Below, piece by piece: positions 13,201 through 24,536 of a stretch of 64,000 bases of DNA. This DNA comes from Strix aluco (taxonomy: Eukaryota; Chordata; Aves; Strigiformes; Strigidae), in contig NC_133940.1 of assembly GCF_031877795.1 (NCBI RefSeq), forward strand, positions 8,433,985-8,497,984, read 5' to 3'. The notes under the pieces were generated by a model that worked only from the letters and a program-made list of their open reading frames with translations, was not told the origin of the DNA and did no database searches. Each line of letters starts with the position of its first letter. Within the stretch, counting starts at the first letter, position 1. The translations under genes were made by a program, and so were the position numbers.

Positions 13201-13227
13201 TAGTTTTATTAAGTGAACAAAGCAAAT
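13201..13227 (+). repeat. 27-bp direct repeat, copy 1
   Basis: The 27 bases starting 'tagttttattaagtgaac' recur at 14147-14173 with a single change (T to G at the tenth base). Flanking sequence is not shared for more than a few bases on either side. It may be the remaining part of two copies of an unrecognised dispersed repeat, or a small local duplication. Confidence 0.8.
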
Positions 13228-14146
13228 TGTATTTTCTATGGTCATTAAAGATGCTAAGTAAAATAATGGTGAACTGCTATAAAATTGATAAAGAACAGGA
13301 TTAATCCCAGCCAGACAGGCCTGGGTTTGATGCCCTTGTGGGAAGCATTTAAGGTACTAGGATGCATTTTGGCCAGCCTCAGTCTACGGCCATAACAACA
13401 GCCTTAATGCCCTTCAAATTGCCCCTTTTCTGCAGAAGCCCACAGCTCACCTTTTCAAAATAAGACAGAAGCACAATAATAAGGTAGTCTGCAGTTTACT
13501 TAGGGTAGGCCTAACCTAGGAAGATATAATGCTGCCCTGAAGAAGCCAGTAAATGTTTTGTCCTTGATTCCAGAGCAGCCAGGGATTCCCCCAGGTCAAC
13601 TGTAGTAAATATGCCTAAAGAAAGGGCTCATGATTTAATCACCAAAGACCAAAATTGCAGCCCTGAAATCCCCTCTTAGCCATTACCCATCGCTGAAAAT
13701 GACTGATCTCTGTAAGGGTGTTACATTTTTGTTAAATGCTTACACTGCCTGGAATTAGGCTTCTGTGTACACCCAAACCTGTCCTTGTTGTGACACTGTC
13801 GAGCATCCCAGCACGTACCTCACAGCTTTGCCTGTTCACTCCAGAGCACCATGGGGACACTTGGCATGGGGCTGCCAGAGTGAAATCCAGACCTCCAGAG
13901 GGTAGGTGCAGAAAATGTTGCCACAATTCTGTTGTGGACTAACCAACTGATAAACGTACTTGTCTCAATTTGATTTCCATCTGAGAGCATATCCCACCTT
14001 ACAGAGGAGAGCACAAACCACTGTCTGGCAAGCAGATCTCCCTGACAGCTAAAGACAACAGCATCATTCCTGCTGCATCAGCGGGTACAGGCAGCACTCC
14101 TATACACCCTACTCCAGTCGTCTTCCTTTGGGGAAATCCTTTGGTC

Positions 14147-14173
14147 TAGTTTTATGAAGTGAACAAAGCAAAT
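14147..14173 (+). repeat. 27-bp direct repeat, copy 2
   Basis: Matches 13201-13227 at 26 of 27 positions in the same orientation, 946 bp downstream. The mismatch is at the tenth base (G here). Confidence 0.8.
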
Positions 14174-15851
14174 GACAGTCCTTAGGACTTTTGCCACTTG
14201 TCAGGATCTTAGATGTCTGGCAAGAGTCATGAATGACATGATTTGTCCAAAACTTCTGGACAAATGACTGCTGTGCACTGTAGGTGCTGCACAGAAAAAC
14301 TGACATGGACCTACCACACGTTCATCATCTGATCATGGTGTTGTCAGTAGATCCAGTATACCCACGGAATGTGGGAATCCCTGTGTGTCCCACACGTTTC
14401 ATACGTGCATATTTTAGTCCAGAAAAACTCCAGGCAGATAGATGGGAACCCTTACACACACGTATACCTTCAGGGGAGGGTTCCAGACATTGCATACTGG
14501 GCAGACAGCGGCACCTCCTTGCAGGTGGAGCTTAATTCATGCATGATGAACGCGTGTCTCCACTGAGCTTGCTCATTTTAAGTGACTCCTGCTCAGCCTG
14601 TTGGCTCCTCTAGGTCCCATGCTGATGCCCTAATGCAGTGTTTGAGCCCCGGCACCTCAGGCAGGGCTGTAGATTCAATCTGGGCAGCCCAACAAACCCA
14701 GACATCAGGTGTTGATACGCCTCCCCTTAGACACAAAAACCTTTTCAGATCCGGCCCTCAGAGTCTGGATAATTCAGGGTGCTCGCACCCACATAAATTT
14801 ATTATTTTTGTGCTTCTTTTTTTCAATAGACAAAATAGATTGAAGTAATTTTAAATAATATAGAAGGCAAAATCATTACAAAGCAAACCAATAAACTTCC
14901 AAACTAAAGTAACACAAATACTGCTCAGGGGAGTGGGCCCATTATTACAGCAGTCACAGGAAAACTAGAGGCTTCAGCAAAGGTGAAGACAAATTTTTCC
15001 CTGTCGATGAACTGATATTCCTGATATTTATTAACTCGGGGTACAATGATGGATTTGGTCTGTAAGTTTACTGGAAGTTGAAGATGACTGACGTGTGGAA
15101 AACTTTCAGGAAAGTGATGCCAGATTCTGGCTCCACTTGTATGTATTTGGCCACAGTAATTGAGTTTTATTCAAATAATTTTCTTCTTAATTTTATAGAG
15201 AATAATTTACTAATATTAGTATTTTAGGAATGATTTAAAAAATCAGACATTTTATTAGAAATGGTGCTATGTCTTCCACATGTCATCCATTGAGTCAGTG
15301 TACCAGGACGGGGTTTCTAGCATCTCCAATGTATCAGGACAGGAGTGACAGTTGTACTGATTTAGCAAGGTAATGAAATGAAATTATACCAGCAATTATT
15401 TGTGGACCCAGTGTGCTCTCCTAGCTGCCTGCAGCTTGTTCTTCCCAGTCCTTTCCGCACAATCCAAGAGGAGGTCTGAATAGGTTCTCAGCTTTCAGTT
15501 GATGGTCTGTCAAAATTAATATTCAGAGATTGCAGCTTGTAACAAGCACATTTATAGTCATATGAGAAGTGCGTGGTTTTATGAGAGCTCTTTATTCAGA
15601 ATTGTATCTGTCTTCAAAAATACATGTACATAGCACAACGGGGGAAAATGAAACAACTCTGCTGTTTCCTTCTTGGTAACCTGGCTTCACCTGTGTGAGA
15701 TGAGTTTAACCCTTTTATGAGAGTTAAGAGCACTGAATATCATATTGTAATGGCATAAAGAGACAGGAAACTACGCTTTTTAAGAATAACTCAAACCTTG
15801 ACACTTCATGCCTCGGGGTATCTTTTCAGTGATCTGTCCACTTTGATTTAG

Positions 15852-15870
15852 AAAAAAAAAAAAAAAAAAA
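15852..15870. repeat. Poly-A tract (A19)
   Basis: Uninterrupted run of 19 A, about 250 bp upstream of the GT-rich microsatellite. No SINE or LINE body is recognised before it. Confidence 0.9.
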
Positions 15871-16115
15871 TCTCCCTTAATTGCCAGTCTACGTCTGAGC
15901 TACCCTACTTTTGTACTCCATGAACTTGAAGCTCCACAAAGAAGGCGCTGAACATGCTAAGCAGCTTTTGGCGTGTTAAAATACCGTCCACAGGCTGCAT
16001 GATTTTCGGCTTCATGCACAGAAGAAAGAAAAAAAATTTAAATTCTTGGATCTGTGAGGTTTCCAGTTTCTAAAGAGAAGAAAGTGTTACTTCCCCTTTA
16101 AGCCTGGAGCCGTTC

Positions 16116-16183
16116 GTGTGTGTGTGTGTGTGTGTGTGTGAGAGCGTGTGTGTGTATGTGTGTGTGTGAGAGTGTGTGTGTGT
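16116..16183. repeat. Compound (GT)n/(GA) microsatellite
   Basis: About 68 bp of alternating GT/TG interrupted by GAGAGC, TAT and GAGAG. The alternating purine-pyrimidine pattern can adopt Z-DNA. It lies immediately upstream of the candidate promoter and is likely to be length-polymorphic. Confidence 0.95.
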
Positions 16184-16185
16184 CT

Positions 16186-16450
16186 CCTCCTCTTTGAGTG
16201 ACACAGCACTTAGATATGCCTATCAGTAACTTAAACCCCACAAACTCCACCTTCTAAGTGAGGAAGCTGTGGGTTGATGGAAATGTAGTGAGCAGATTGA
16301 GACAGACAGTGAATCATTAGCAAACTGCAACGCCAGGATGAACTTGTCTGGAACCTAAAAGGAGAAAACCGTCTCGGAGTCCTCTGCGGTGCTGGGCTTT
16401 GCGAAATACAGCCAAAGTGGATCTAAAAGCCGGTTGATCCCCAGTCCAAG
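16186..16450 (+). promoter_or_regulatory. Candidate promoter / 5' untranslated region
   Basis: This 265-bp segment lies between the microsatellite and the candidate start codon, at the upstream edge of the CpG island. If transcribed to the right, it contains two very short upstream open reading frames: ATG at 16277 (3 codons, then TAG) and ATG at 16338 (6 codons, then TAA). An in-frame TAA at 16424 precedes the candidate ATG at 16451, so the longer reading frame cannot extend further 5'. No clear TATA box was identified at a fixed position; the transcription start is unknown. The promoter role is inferred from position next to the CpG island. Confidence 0.4.
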
Positions 16451-16504
16451 ATGCTGCTGGTTTCCCAGCGGGTAGAAGCACCACGCATGGAGCCACATAT
16501 TCCA
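16451..16504 (+). CDS. Candidate first coding exon, unidentified gene
   Basis: An ATG with A at -3 begins an 18-codon frame, MLLVSQRVEAPRMEPHIP, which ends directly at GTAAGT (16505-16510), a perfect intron-side donor; the last exon base is A rather than the preferred G. The frame length is a multiple of three, giving a phase 0 intron. An in-frame stop 27 bp upstream supports this ATG as the start. The exon abuts the upstream edge of a 2.4-kb CpG island, the usual place for a vertebrate first exon. I do not recognise the peptide; no domain can be judged from 18 residues. Alternatives: a non-coding first exon, or a chance ATG-to-donor match. Coordinates cover only the coding part. Confidence 0.35.
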
Positions 16505-17173
16505 GTAAGTAGCATTTGAAATCGATAGGGACTGGAAAAGTAGGAGCTGATGGAGAAGGACTGAAACACCCTCGGAGTAGTCGCTGGCCCAGGCTCGGCG
16601 CGGCTGAGCCGGAGCCGCTCTGGGCCGGGGTTGGAAAGTTTGCAGACGCGGTTCAAGAAAGTGCCCACCTTGTGCTGGCTCTGCCCGGCACTTTGTGTCT
16701 GTGGGGGCTGCGCCGGGGCGCGGAGAGGGAAGGAACCAGAAACTTGGGGTAAAAATTTCGCCCTCGTCCCTGGTGAGGGCGGCTGTCAGTCCAGGGAGAG
16801 GAGGGAGCTGTCGCTGGCGGCGGGCGGGAGGGGGCCCGTGGGCTTTAAAATGGTGGTGAACAAGGTGATCTCCGGGGCGGTGCGTTCTGCGGGGCAGCCG
16901 GTGTGTGGCGGCGGAGGGGCCGCTCCGGGGCTCGGGGCGGGCAGCGCCCGAGGTCGGCGGGGAGCCCCGGCGGCGGCCGCTCCGCGGGTTTGCGTGTCAT
17001 TGCTGGGCTGAGGGGAAGAGGAGGAGGAGGAGGATGCCGCCGGTCTCGGCCGGGGTGTGAAACGGCGGCGGCCCGGGGGGAGCAGGGCTGAGGAGCCGCC
17101 GGTGCCCCCAGCGGCGCCAGCTCGGGGTGTCCCCGAGGAACAGCCGTGCGGCCGGGCTGCCTCAGCCCAGCGC

Positions 17174-17192
17174 GGGGGGGGCGGGGGGGGGG
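17174..17192 (+). repeat. G-run pair with quadruplex potential
   Basis: Eight G, one C and ten G in a row inside the CpG island. Such runs can form G-quadruplexes or slipped structures and are prone to sequencing error, so the run length in this assembly may not be exact. Confidence 0.8.
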
Positions 17193-17929
17193 TCATTTAA
17201 ACTTCGATCAAACGGGCAGGGAAGGGTAAACCCGGCATCGCAAGGGGACTCCTCCGGGAAGGTGTCACACGCCGAGGGGCTAGTGCTGGTCTATTTTCTT
17301 ATTTTTTTAATAACTCCTGGTATTTGCGGTGTGCCCGGTTATTTGGGGAGGCTGAAGCGCGCGCTGTATAGGCAGGATTTGGAACAAAAGGCTCCGCCGA
17401 GCCCAGAAGGAGCCCTCGGTTATTCCTGAAAAGAGTGCGGAGCCCAGCGCCGAGGCTCCTTCCCGGCCAGGGTGCGTGTGTGCGCTTCTCGGAACGGGAA
17501 CAGCCCGAAAGTGCGGGAGATGGTGCAAACGCGGCGCGTGTGCCGCTCTCTCCGCGACTATACGTGTATTTGAAATAAAATGCATGCTGACTCACGATTT
17601 AAACTGTTTTGGTTTCTCATCCTGTGATTAAGATCGGGGTTTAGAGCAATTGCAGGGTAAACAAGGCGCTCGCTGACTCGGTCCCACGTCTCCCTCTAAG
17701 GCAGGGGCTGCCCCTCTCCCCCAGCCGACCGGCGAGCCCTCCTCCCGGTCCCTCCTCCGCCGCCTCCCCGGCCTGTTGCTCGGCCCGGGGGAGCGGCGGG
17801 GCCGAGGGCACCGCGGCTTTTGTTCGGGCTTGGCTGGCGGGGGGTTGTCACCAGGGTGACTCGGTGGGATCCCGGGGAGAACGGCCGTTTCTTGGAAGAA
17901 AACGGGCTTTGGTTTCCTTTCACACCGCT

Positions 17930-17952
17930 CCCCCCCCCCCCCCCCCCCCCCC
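17930..17952 (+). repeat. Poly-C tract (C23)
   Basis: Uninterrupted run of 23 C inside the CpG island; G-rich on the minus strand. It changes any reading frame that crosses it if the length is misread, which is one reason the long frames here are not trusted. Confidence 0.9.
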
Positions 17953-18347
17953 GGAACAATAAATTAAAAGGCCGCTTTTGTTTTCCACGGTGCTCCCGGC
18001 AGGGCGGCGGGGGGAGGCGGCGGAGCCCGGGGCCGGGGAACGGGGCCGGGAGGCGCCGCGGAGCCGCGGCCGCTGCCCGGCGCGATCGGGGCCGCGGCCC
18101 CGGGGCCGGTGCGGACGCGCGATCGCTTCGTCTCTTCCCGGCGGCACCAGATGCGCCTCTCGGGCACCGGCCGCTCGCAGGAGCCTCCTGGCACGGGCGC
18201 TGCACGAAGAGCCTGCCTCCTCCTCCGGCACCGGGGGGGACCCCGCAGTCCCTCCCCCGACCCGCCAGCGGGGAGATTAACTGCGTCTGGCCCCTTCCCC
18301 GAGCCGGGGGCGGAGGCGCCGGGCTCCCCCCGCCCCGCCGCCGGGCT

Positions 18348-18364
18348 CCCCCCCCCCCCCCCCC
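18348..18364 (+). repeat. Poly-C tract (C17)
   Basis: Second long C run in the CpG island, about 400 bp after the first. Together with neighbouring G runs (for example around 18519-18539) it makes the 17.9-18.6 kb part strongly GC-skewed in blocks. Confidence 0.9.
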
Positions 18365-18960
18365 GCTGCTGTGTGGCTGCCCCGGCTGGGGAGGGAGGAG
18401 GGAGGAGGGAGGGGTGCGGGAGCGCCGGGAGGGGCGAGATACTCCCCCTGTTATATAATGTGAGTGTTTCCCTGCTTAGCCCTGTAATCCCCGGGTAATG
18501 CCTAATGCCCGTGCCCCGGGGGGGGCTGGGGGGGGGAGGGCTGCCCCTCCCGGAGCTCCCCCTCTGGGCCGAGCTGATGGGGAAATAAAGCTGCTGATGG
18601 GCGAGGTGGACCATATGGTGCCTCCGGGAGAGAGGGAGCCGGAACGGCCTTGAACCTGCCGGAGCCAGCAGCTGTTTGCTGCCGCCCCCGCCCCGGGCAG
18701 CGGATCCGATCGGCCCGGCCCCCCCCCGGCCCGGCGGCTGGCGCAGGGCATCCCCCGGATCGGCGGGGGCCGCCCCCCCCCGCCGGCAGCGACTCCTCCC
18801 CGCCGCCCCCCGGGACGGATTTTTGTGTATCCCCGTGCGAGGAGCTGAGTGCGCGCAGAGTAACGGCGGGGTGGGGGCACGAATAGTGCGGGGGGTGCCA
18901 GGGCTGGGGGGGCGGACACACGCGTCGGTGGGAGAAGCTGCCTCGGGGAGGGGGGGTAGG

Positions 18961-21900
18961 GGGGTAGGATGCTGCTTGCCTGCCCACGGCCGCGCTCTCC
19001 AAGTTACAGGCAGGCAGGAGCAGTTTGAGCAAGTTCTACACTAGCACCTAAAAAAGCAGCGATCTAGTTCTGGCACTGACCATTTTCAGTTCTCTCTCCC
19101 TGCCATATGTTTGGAAGGGGAAAAAAAAAGCAATTTGGGAAAGATGCTCTCAGCCGAAGGGAGGAGGTGGGCTGAGGGAGCGAGATACAAGGAAATTCCA
19201 TGTTAGGAAAGCATTAGCAAGGGGTGACTTCTAATGTTTTCCTGCCACTGACGTTGACAGTGACACACATGTGTGGGTTGAAATTGGAACGTCACTGAGT
19301 TTTTAAACTCAACCAGGAAATAGTCTGTTGCTCAGGGATAAAAAACAAATAGTATGTATTGTAAGGCAGGTAACATGCAGTTAACAGCTCCTCTCGAGTG
19401 AGTGAAAAGCTGTTTAATGTTTAGAATTGAACAGCTCAAATTTAATTTAGCTTTTTGTTTTCAGAGTTTTGGGGGTTTTTAACGAGGTGTTTCATCTCTA
19501 TTTTTAATCCTTTTAACTAATACTTCAGAATCAGAAAAGCAAATATTGACAGGGCTTCGCTTTTAGTCCCTTATAACTTAGTAGTTCGAACCTGCAAAGT
19601 CTCTTGGGTTGTTTTTTTTTTAAAGCTAAGGTAGTTGTTAAAGGGTTTGGGGGGATTAGTAATTACAGGAGGCAGTTATATTTTTTTTTAATTCTTTTGT
19701 ATGGCTTCCTGTTACACAGGTTGAAGTGTTTTATAAATACAGTGTGATTGGTTTTGTTTTTTTACTGATCTTGTTACAAATGTTACAATGTGGTATCATT
19801 CAGAGATTTAAAATGGGATTAGGGAGCTATTGTGCTAGATGCTTTCTGAACATACAGGAAGATTTACAGCAAGAGTTCACGATCCAAGGTGTCAGGCTGA
19901 CACTCTTGCCCCGACTTAAATAAATGGTCACTAACCTGCCTGGATGCAACTGCAGGACAAGGATCGACCTAAGAACTGGCTTCACGAGAGACAAAAGTTA
20001 GGAATGCAGAAGGTAACACAAGGGCAAGGGTAACAGTAAGTAAAATCCCTGAGTCGTCCTGTAGGTTAAGTACAGCGCAACTCACTGGTTCCCAGTCATT
20101 TAATCAATAAATGTTCTATGTTACTTGCTACTCTGATGAAAGTCGCCTTAAAATAACTTTTATGAGTACGTAGCCATGGGAAAGTGAAGTAAATCTTGCA
20201 GAAGCTGTGACAAATGAATTTATCCAAACTGGGGGATGTGGTAGTAGAAGGTTGTCTGAGCTCCTTAAATAGGGAAAAAGGCAGGATCCCCAGGTTTTCA
20301 TTGTTCCCTTGTGCTGGCTGTTTCTGAGTGTCAGCGGTTTTCAACATTTAGGCGAAGGTGACTATAAGTTACAATTCATTAGTAATTGGTATGGTCTCCA
20401 AATAAAGATAGCTAAATCAGTTTAAATGATGCTGGCGCCTCTCCAAGGAGCCCTCTTTATATCTGACACATTTGCCATTCACTTCTTTAAGGAACAATTA
20501 ATATTGTACACTGCTATTTTTTTCTCTATGGGAAGAGCAGTAGTGCAACTCATTACAAAGGTTTTGTACCTGATGTTCCAGTTTGACTTGCTACGTTTAA
20601 AAAAAAAAAAAAAGTATTTTGAACTGAAGGAAGCAGAAGACACACCAAGGCTTTGCGTTGAACTGTTTTATATCAATATTGATTTTTTAAGGGGGTTTGT
20701 GTTATAAAGAGGGAGCCTTTATCCCCCTGAGCTCTTTGGCAATTATCTTCCTGCCATAAATGTTGATACGCACATAATGGATGTAACTAAAAAATCTCCT
20801 TATCCCAGCAGAAAAGGCTGACTGTTTGTTGGAGCAGAGAGAATGCTGAGAGTGTGAATAGACAAACCCATATGTCGCTGGTGAGAGAGATAAATGATGG
20901 ACGAACAGGAGTTGGTTACTATGGATCAGCACAATAAACCAATTCCCATCATACACCTCTCTTAATAATATACCAGTTTCAATGCCATTGACGGGTAACC
21001 TAGGTAGCACCAGTCAACTGTAAGTTTTTCAACTGTTCTTTTATACATCTCAAAGAACAGTTGGGACTGTTCTAATTTTTTCAGATGTTGAGTGCTAAAA
21101 TTATGCAGAACTTCCTTCCTTGCCAGTAATTTTGAAGGGGAACTTTAGAGCATTGCTGTAAAATGCCAAATGTGCACGATACCTTTGTGTACTCATAATA
21201 AGTTTTGTTCCATGCACCCGTAAAAGGGGTGCACTGGAAAAGGCAATTGCTTAACAAATCTGTGAAGAAACTGTTTAGGCATTTAGTATTACCATCATTA
21301 GTGTCATTTTGCATTGGAGTGGATATTGGAAGATACTGGAGTATTGTTTTAAGTGAAAATAGCAAAAGAACAATGCTGTTTTATTTTTAAAAAAAAACAC
21401 AGCCCTGCAGAATAGGCAGCGATCAATAACACAGTTTTAACTTTCTGTAACCCATTTTAGGGCTGCCAGCAGCTGAAGGGAGACTTTGCAAAACAGTCTG
21501 TGCTTGCATCACGGTCTCCTTCCCGTGTTCTTTATTATTACTGCTAGCGCTTTGCACAGAAAATTGAAGTCTTTGTCAGTTAAAGGTTTCACTTTATGTC
21601 CTTGTCTTCTGGTAGATATTTTTCATTGCAGTTGCTGTGGACCGGCCTGTTAGCTCTGTTCAAAATGAAAGTATATCTCAGGGTGACAGCGTAAGCAGGG
21701 CTCATGGCTCTTGGGATACGACTCCATCGTTTTTGAAGTCACCAGTTGCGCTACCAGAGAGTGGTGCAGTCAGAGAGGGATAACTAGCAAATGCAAATGA
21801 GCTATGAAGAGTCTTTATTCCTCTTGGGAAGCCTCCTCGCTGATAATAATTTTAATTTTTTAAATGGAAGAAAATGTATTACAAAGTCATTACTTTCCTT

Positions 21901-23106
21901 CGAGAGGCAAATACTTACTTTGTGCAGAATTTACTTGCAAAGTTGCAGTAGCTCCTTTTAGAGCTGTTTACTGTGCTGTGCATCTGGGATCTACTGAAGG
22001 GTGTTTGTTAGGCCAGGCGGTAGGAGAGTACACCAGTCCTCCTCCTATCTGGGCCCAGCCTAGCAGTCCTTTTTCATTTTATATTACATGAGACTCAGAT
22101 TTGATCCTAGAATTAAGGGCCTAAGGATCAGGCCCTTGAGTAGGGAAGGGGGATTGTTATGTGCCCCCCACCCTGCTCACTCTCGCCTGTTGGAAGTAGT
22201 GAGATGGAAACGAAGCAGAGCGACAGATAATAGTCTCTGCAGGCTGAATTTTAGTGGCCCTTTGCTCCTGTGGAGGAACAGTTGTGCCCAAAGGGTAGAG
22301 CAGAGGATAGAGTCATGAGTTCCCTTCCTCCCCTCCCCACCAGGCAGCCTGGCCAGCGGGACTGGCTGGGGGACGCGGGCTGTGCCCAGGGAGCCCGCAG
22401 CCAGTGGCTGTGTCTATGGGGCCAGTGGAGTGCCAGTGGGGCCCAGGCGTGGGAGGTGCAGGGGAATGCGGGATTTCGTATGGCCCTTGGCTCCGAGCGC
22501 TGTCTCATCACTACAATGAGCCATTGATAAGCACTGACCTGATTAAAGGGTGGCTGCTCACGGGAGGCTGGGGCGCGCCCCGGGCTTCGAGCGGGGGCTG
22601 CCGGACTGACCAGAATTGCTCTTTGGGAATGGGTGTCCGGGCTGAGGAGGGGGAAACCAGAATTCATCGTCGTAGCCGGTCTAAAGGCAGGTGTCGAATT
22701 ATGACTTGTTGAAATCCGCTCTGCTTTTCCCTGCAAGGGACTTGGCAGTTTTATTGATAAAGAAGTGTTACATAAGTACCCCATCAGGCATGTCCTAATT
22801 TGTTAATAATTGATGATCTGGGTAGTACAGAAATACCAGTGGTGTTAATGCACTCCCACACTAATGTGCAATCTCTGCAAGCCCCCTGTTTTGCTTTTAC
22901 TTTAATTGTAATACAGGCTTTTTCTTTTTTTTTTTTTTTTTCTTTTTTCTTTTTCTTTTGAATTTACCTGGTGATCCAACCACAGCTGCCTGTTGTGCTT
23001 TCCCGTTCAGGCAGGGACAGCTGGGGGCTCAGCCTGTGGCAGACATGATATAGATTACCTCAGCAGGGGAGGGTGTTAACTATGTTATTGTTTCACCCCA
23101 TGTCAG
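18961..23106. other. Intron-like non-coding DNA after the CpG island
   Basis: GC content drops to background by about 19,050. No convincing exon is seen. Open reading frames at 20426-20707 (plus), 21081-21365 (minus) and 22251-22784 (minus) overlap frames on the other strand and show no domain. A GC-richer patch lies at about 22,320-22,600. A possible old repeat, with 'tttgatcctag' and 'aaggatcaggccc', lies at 22097-22136. A T/C-rich tract lies at 22919-22959. The segment 20,760-20,960 lacks recognisable repeats and could be a conserved non-coding element, but that cannot be tested here. Confidence 0.5.
22919..22959. repeat. T-rich / polypyrimidine tract
   Basis: About 41 bp of T interrupted by single C residues. 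It is about 145 bp upstream of the candidate acceptor at 23105-23106, too far to act as its polypyrimidine tract. Confidence 0.85.
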
Positions 23107-23175
23107 GCAATCTATTGAGTGGCATCAGTGTTAGCCCGGGCGGAAGCCAGTTTTTTGCACCTTCCACCTTTGGAG
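23107..23175 (+). CDS. Candidate 69-bp cassette exon, unidentified
   Basis: The segment is bounded by AG at 23105-23106 (after 'ttgtttcaccccatgtcag', a moderate acceptor) and GT at 23176 in the context GGAG|GTAAGG, a strong donor. Of the three frames only one is open through the exon; it contains the string ISVSPGGSQFFAPS and is rich in Ser, Gly and Pro. That frame starts after two bases and ends with one base, giving phase 1 on both sides, so the exon could be skipped without shifting the frame. I recognise no protein. It is incompatible in phase with direct splicing from the exon ending at 16504. It could easily be a chance pair of splice-like signals. Confidence 0.25.
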
Positions 23176-24520
23176 GTAAGGTGTAAGTCAAGTGGGACGG
23201 ACGCGGTGGTGCGTCTGCAGTTTCTGCGCCAGGATTTGTCAGTGCGGGGAAGACAGGGCACTTCTGCACAGCTCAGAGCAAGCACCCTTCTGTTTCTCCC
23301 CTTCTGATAACAGGCTGTATTTGCATGGATTTAAAAACGGGCTACTTTTGTCGTGCCACAGCTAGAGAGATTGGAAAAAACAGTTACTTCTGTTGACACG
23401 CACAAAAAAAATACCTTACTGGATATTATCAACATGATCTGGCTGCCTCTTTGTTTTGCATTGTTTTTCTTTTGCATTTCTGGGGAAGTTTCTTTTTCTC
23501 TAGAATTAAGTACCTCAGAATTCCGAGTGGGTTCAGGAGTTACACCTACCCGAGACATACCTATTTATTGTTTTTAGAATAACACAGCATATTTACTCTG
23601 TTGTGGGCAATGAAATCCATTACCTGCATTAAAATCAGAAGCAGCAAGCTAACTTTCTAGTTATGTTGTGAAATATAATGCCATTGTTCGCTTTTATTAA
23701 CGTCTCAAGGTTGATTATATGGCAGTTAGAAGCCTGTTCTGCTGTGCAAAAGGCTGTCTTTAATTTCAAGTGGTTGATCCTGATCAGGCAGTTAGAGTGG
23801 CTGTAGCAACAATTGCTTGGAGCTCTAAATCACTTTTGTCACAAGATCTGCCTGGTGGTATTGGCTGCTCGAAGACTTACTCCGACTTTTCAGCATTACC
23901 CTTTGGTTGGATTGCAGTGGTGAGGGATTTGCCAATCTTGCCTGTTCTTTGTGCCTAATTCTGAAAGACTGGCAAGCTTTATGCTATGTTTTCTGAAGAG
24001 GGCCCAGCTTTACTAAGCTGCCTGTCTGTCAGGGATTAATTTAACCTCTAATTACTACATTTTCTTCACAGTTTGCTGCACATGAGCGTGTTATAACAAA
24101 AGCACAAAGAAGTATGTCATTTTATTTAGCCACTACTCTGAAATTAATTTAGGGGGTATAGAGTCAGATCTGACACACTTGGTGTTAAAATAATTGTGCT
24201 GGCATTAGAATTAAAGTACATAATCTTGTTGTTTCTAATGATACAACAGTACTAGTGTAAATAGAGTTGTTAACTCGTTAGTCATAGCCACAGTAATAGA
24301 AATGATATCTCGTTACAGAGAAATACTCAAATAAACATAGCAGCAAAAGTTTCCCCCAAATAATTCATGATTTCCCCAAAATAATTCACGGTTTCTGCTT
24401 GATTCCCATCCACCATTTGAATTAGGATTACATGTTTTTTCTAAAAAGGTCTTCCAAATTGCAATAAACAAACATTTACAAGGGCTTGGGTTTCTTCCAG
24501 CCTGGATAATGATTTTTGAA

Positions 24521-24536
24521 TTTTTTTTTTTTTTTT
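24521..24536. repeat. Poly-T tract (T16)
   Basis: Uninterrupted run of 16 T. No adjoining retroposon recognised. Confidence 0.9.

Larger units (their letters stand above)
12301..16115. other. Non-coding stretch upstream of the candidate promoter
   Basis: No gene is supported. Open reading frames at 12667-13197 and 13732-14848 are short, overlap each other on both strands and show no domain. The stretch carries the two copies of a 27-bp direct repeat (13201-13227 and 14147-14173) and an A19 run at 15852-15870. Composition is AT-rich until about 16,050, after which it changes toward the promoter region. Confidence 0.55.
16550..18960. promoter_or_regulatory. CpG island, about 2.4 kb
   Basis: GC content and CpG frequency rise sharply against the CpG-poor surroundings and fall again after about 18,960. 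A less GC-rich saddle lies at about 17,560-17,690 and contains TGACTCA (17588-17594), an AP-1-like site within a partial MARE context. GGGCGG/GGCGGG boxes of the Sp1 type are frequent. Several long frames cross the island on both strands at once (for example 17820-18458 plus, 17964-18614 minus and 18502-19032 minus); their Pro/Gly/Ala/Arg-rich products and mutual overlap are what stop-poor GC-rich DNA gives by chance, so none is called as a gene. A bidirectional or multi-start promoter is possible but not shown. Confidence 0.9.

Noticed and set aside
17696..19044. Many long open reading frames on both strands (up to 216 codons) in the CpG island
   Set aside because: They overlap in up to four frames, their products are Pro/Gly/Ala/Arg low-complexity, and they cross C23 and C17 runs. 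GC-rich DNA lacks stop codons, so this is expected by chance.
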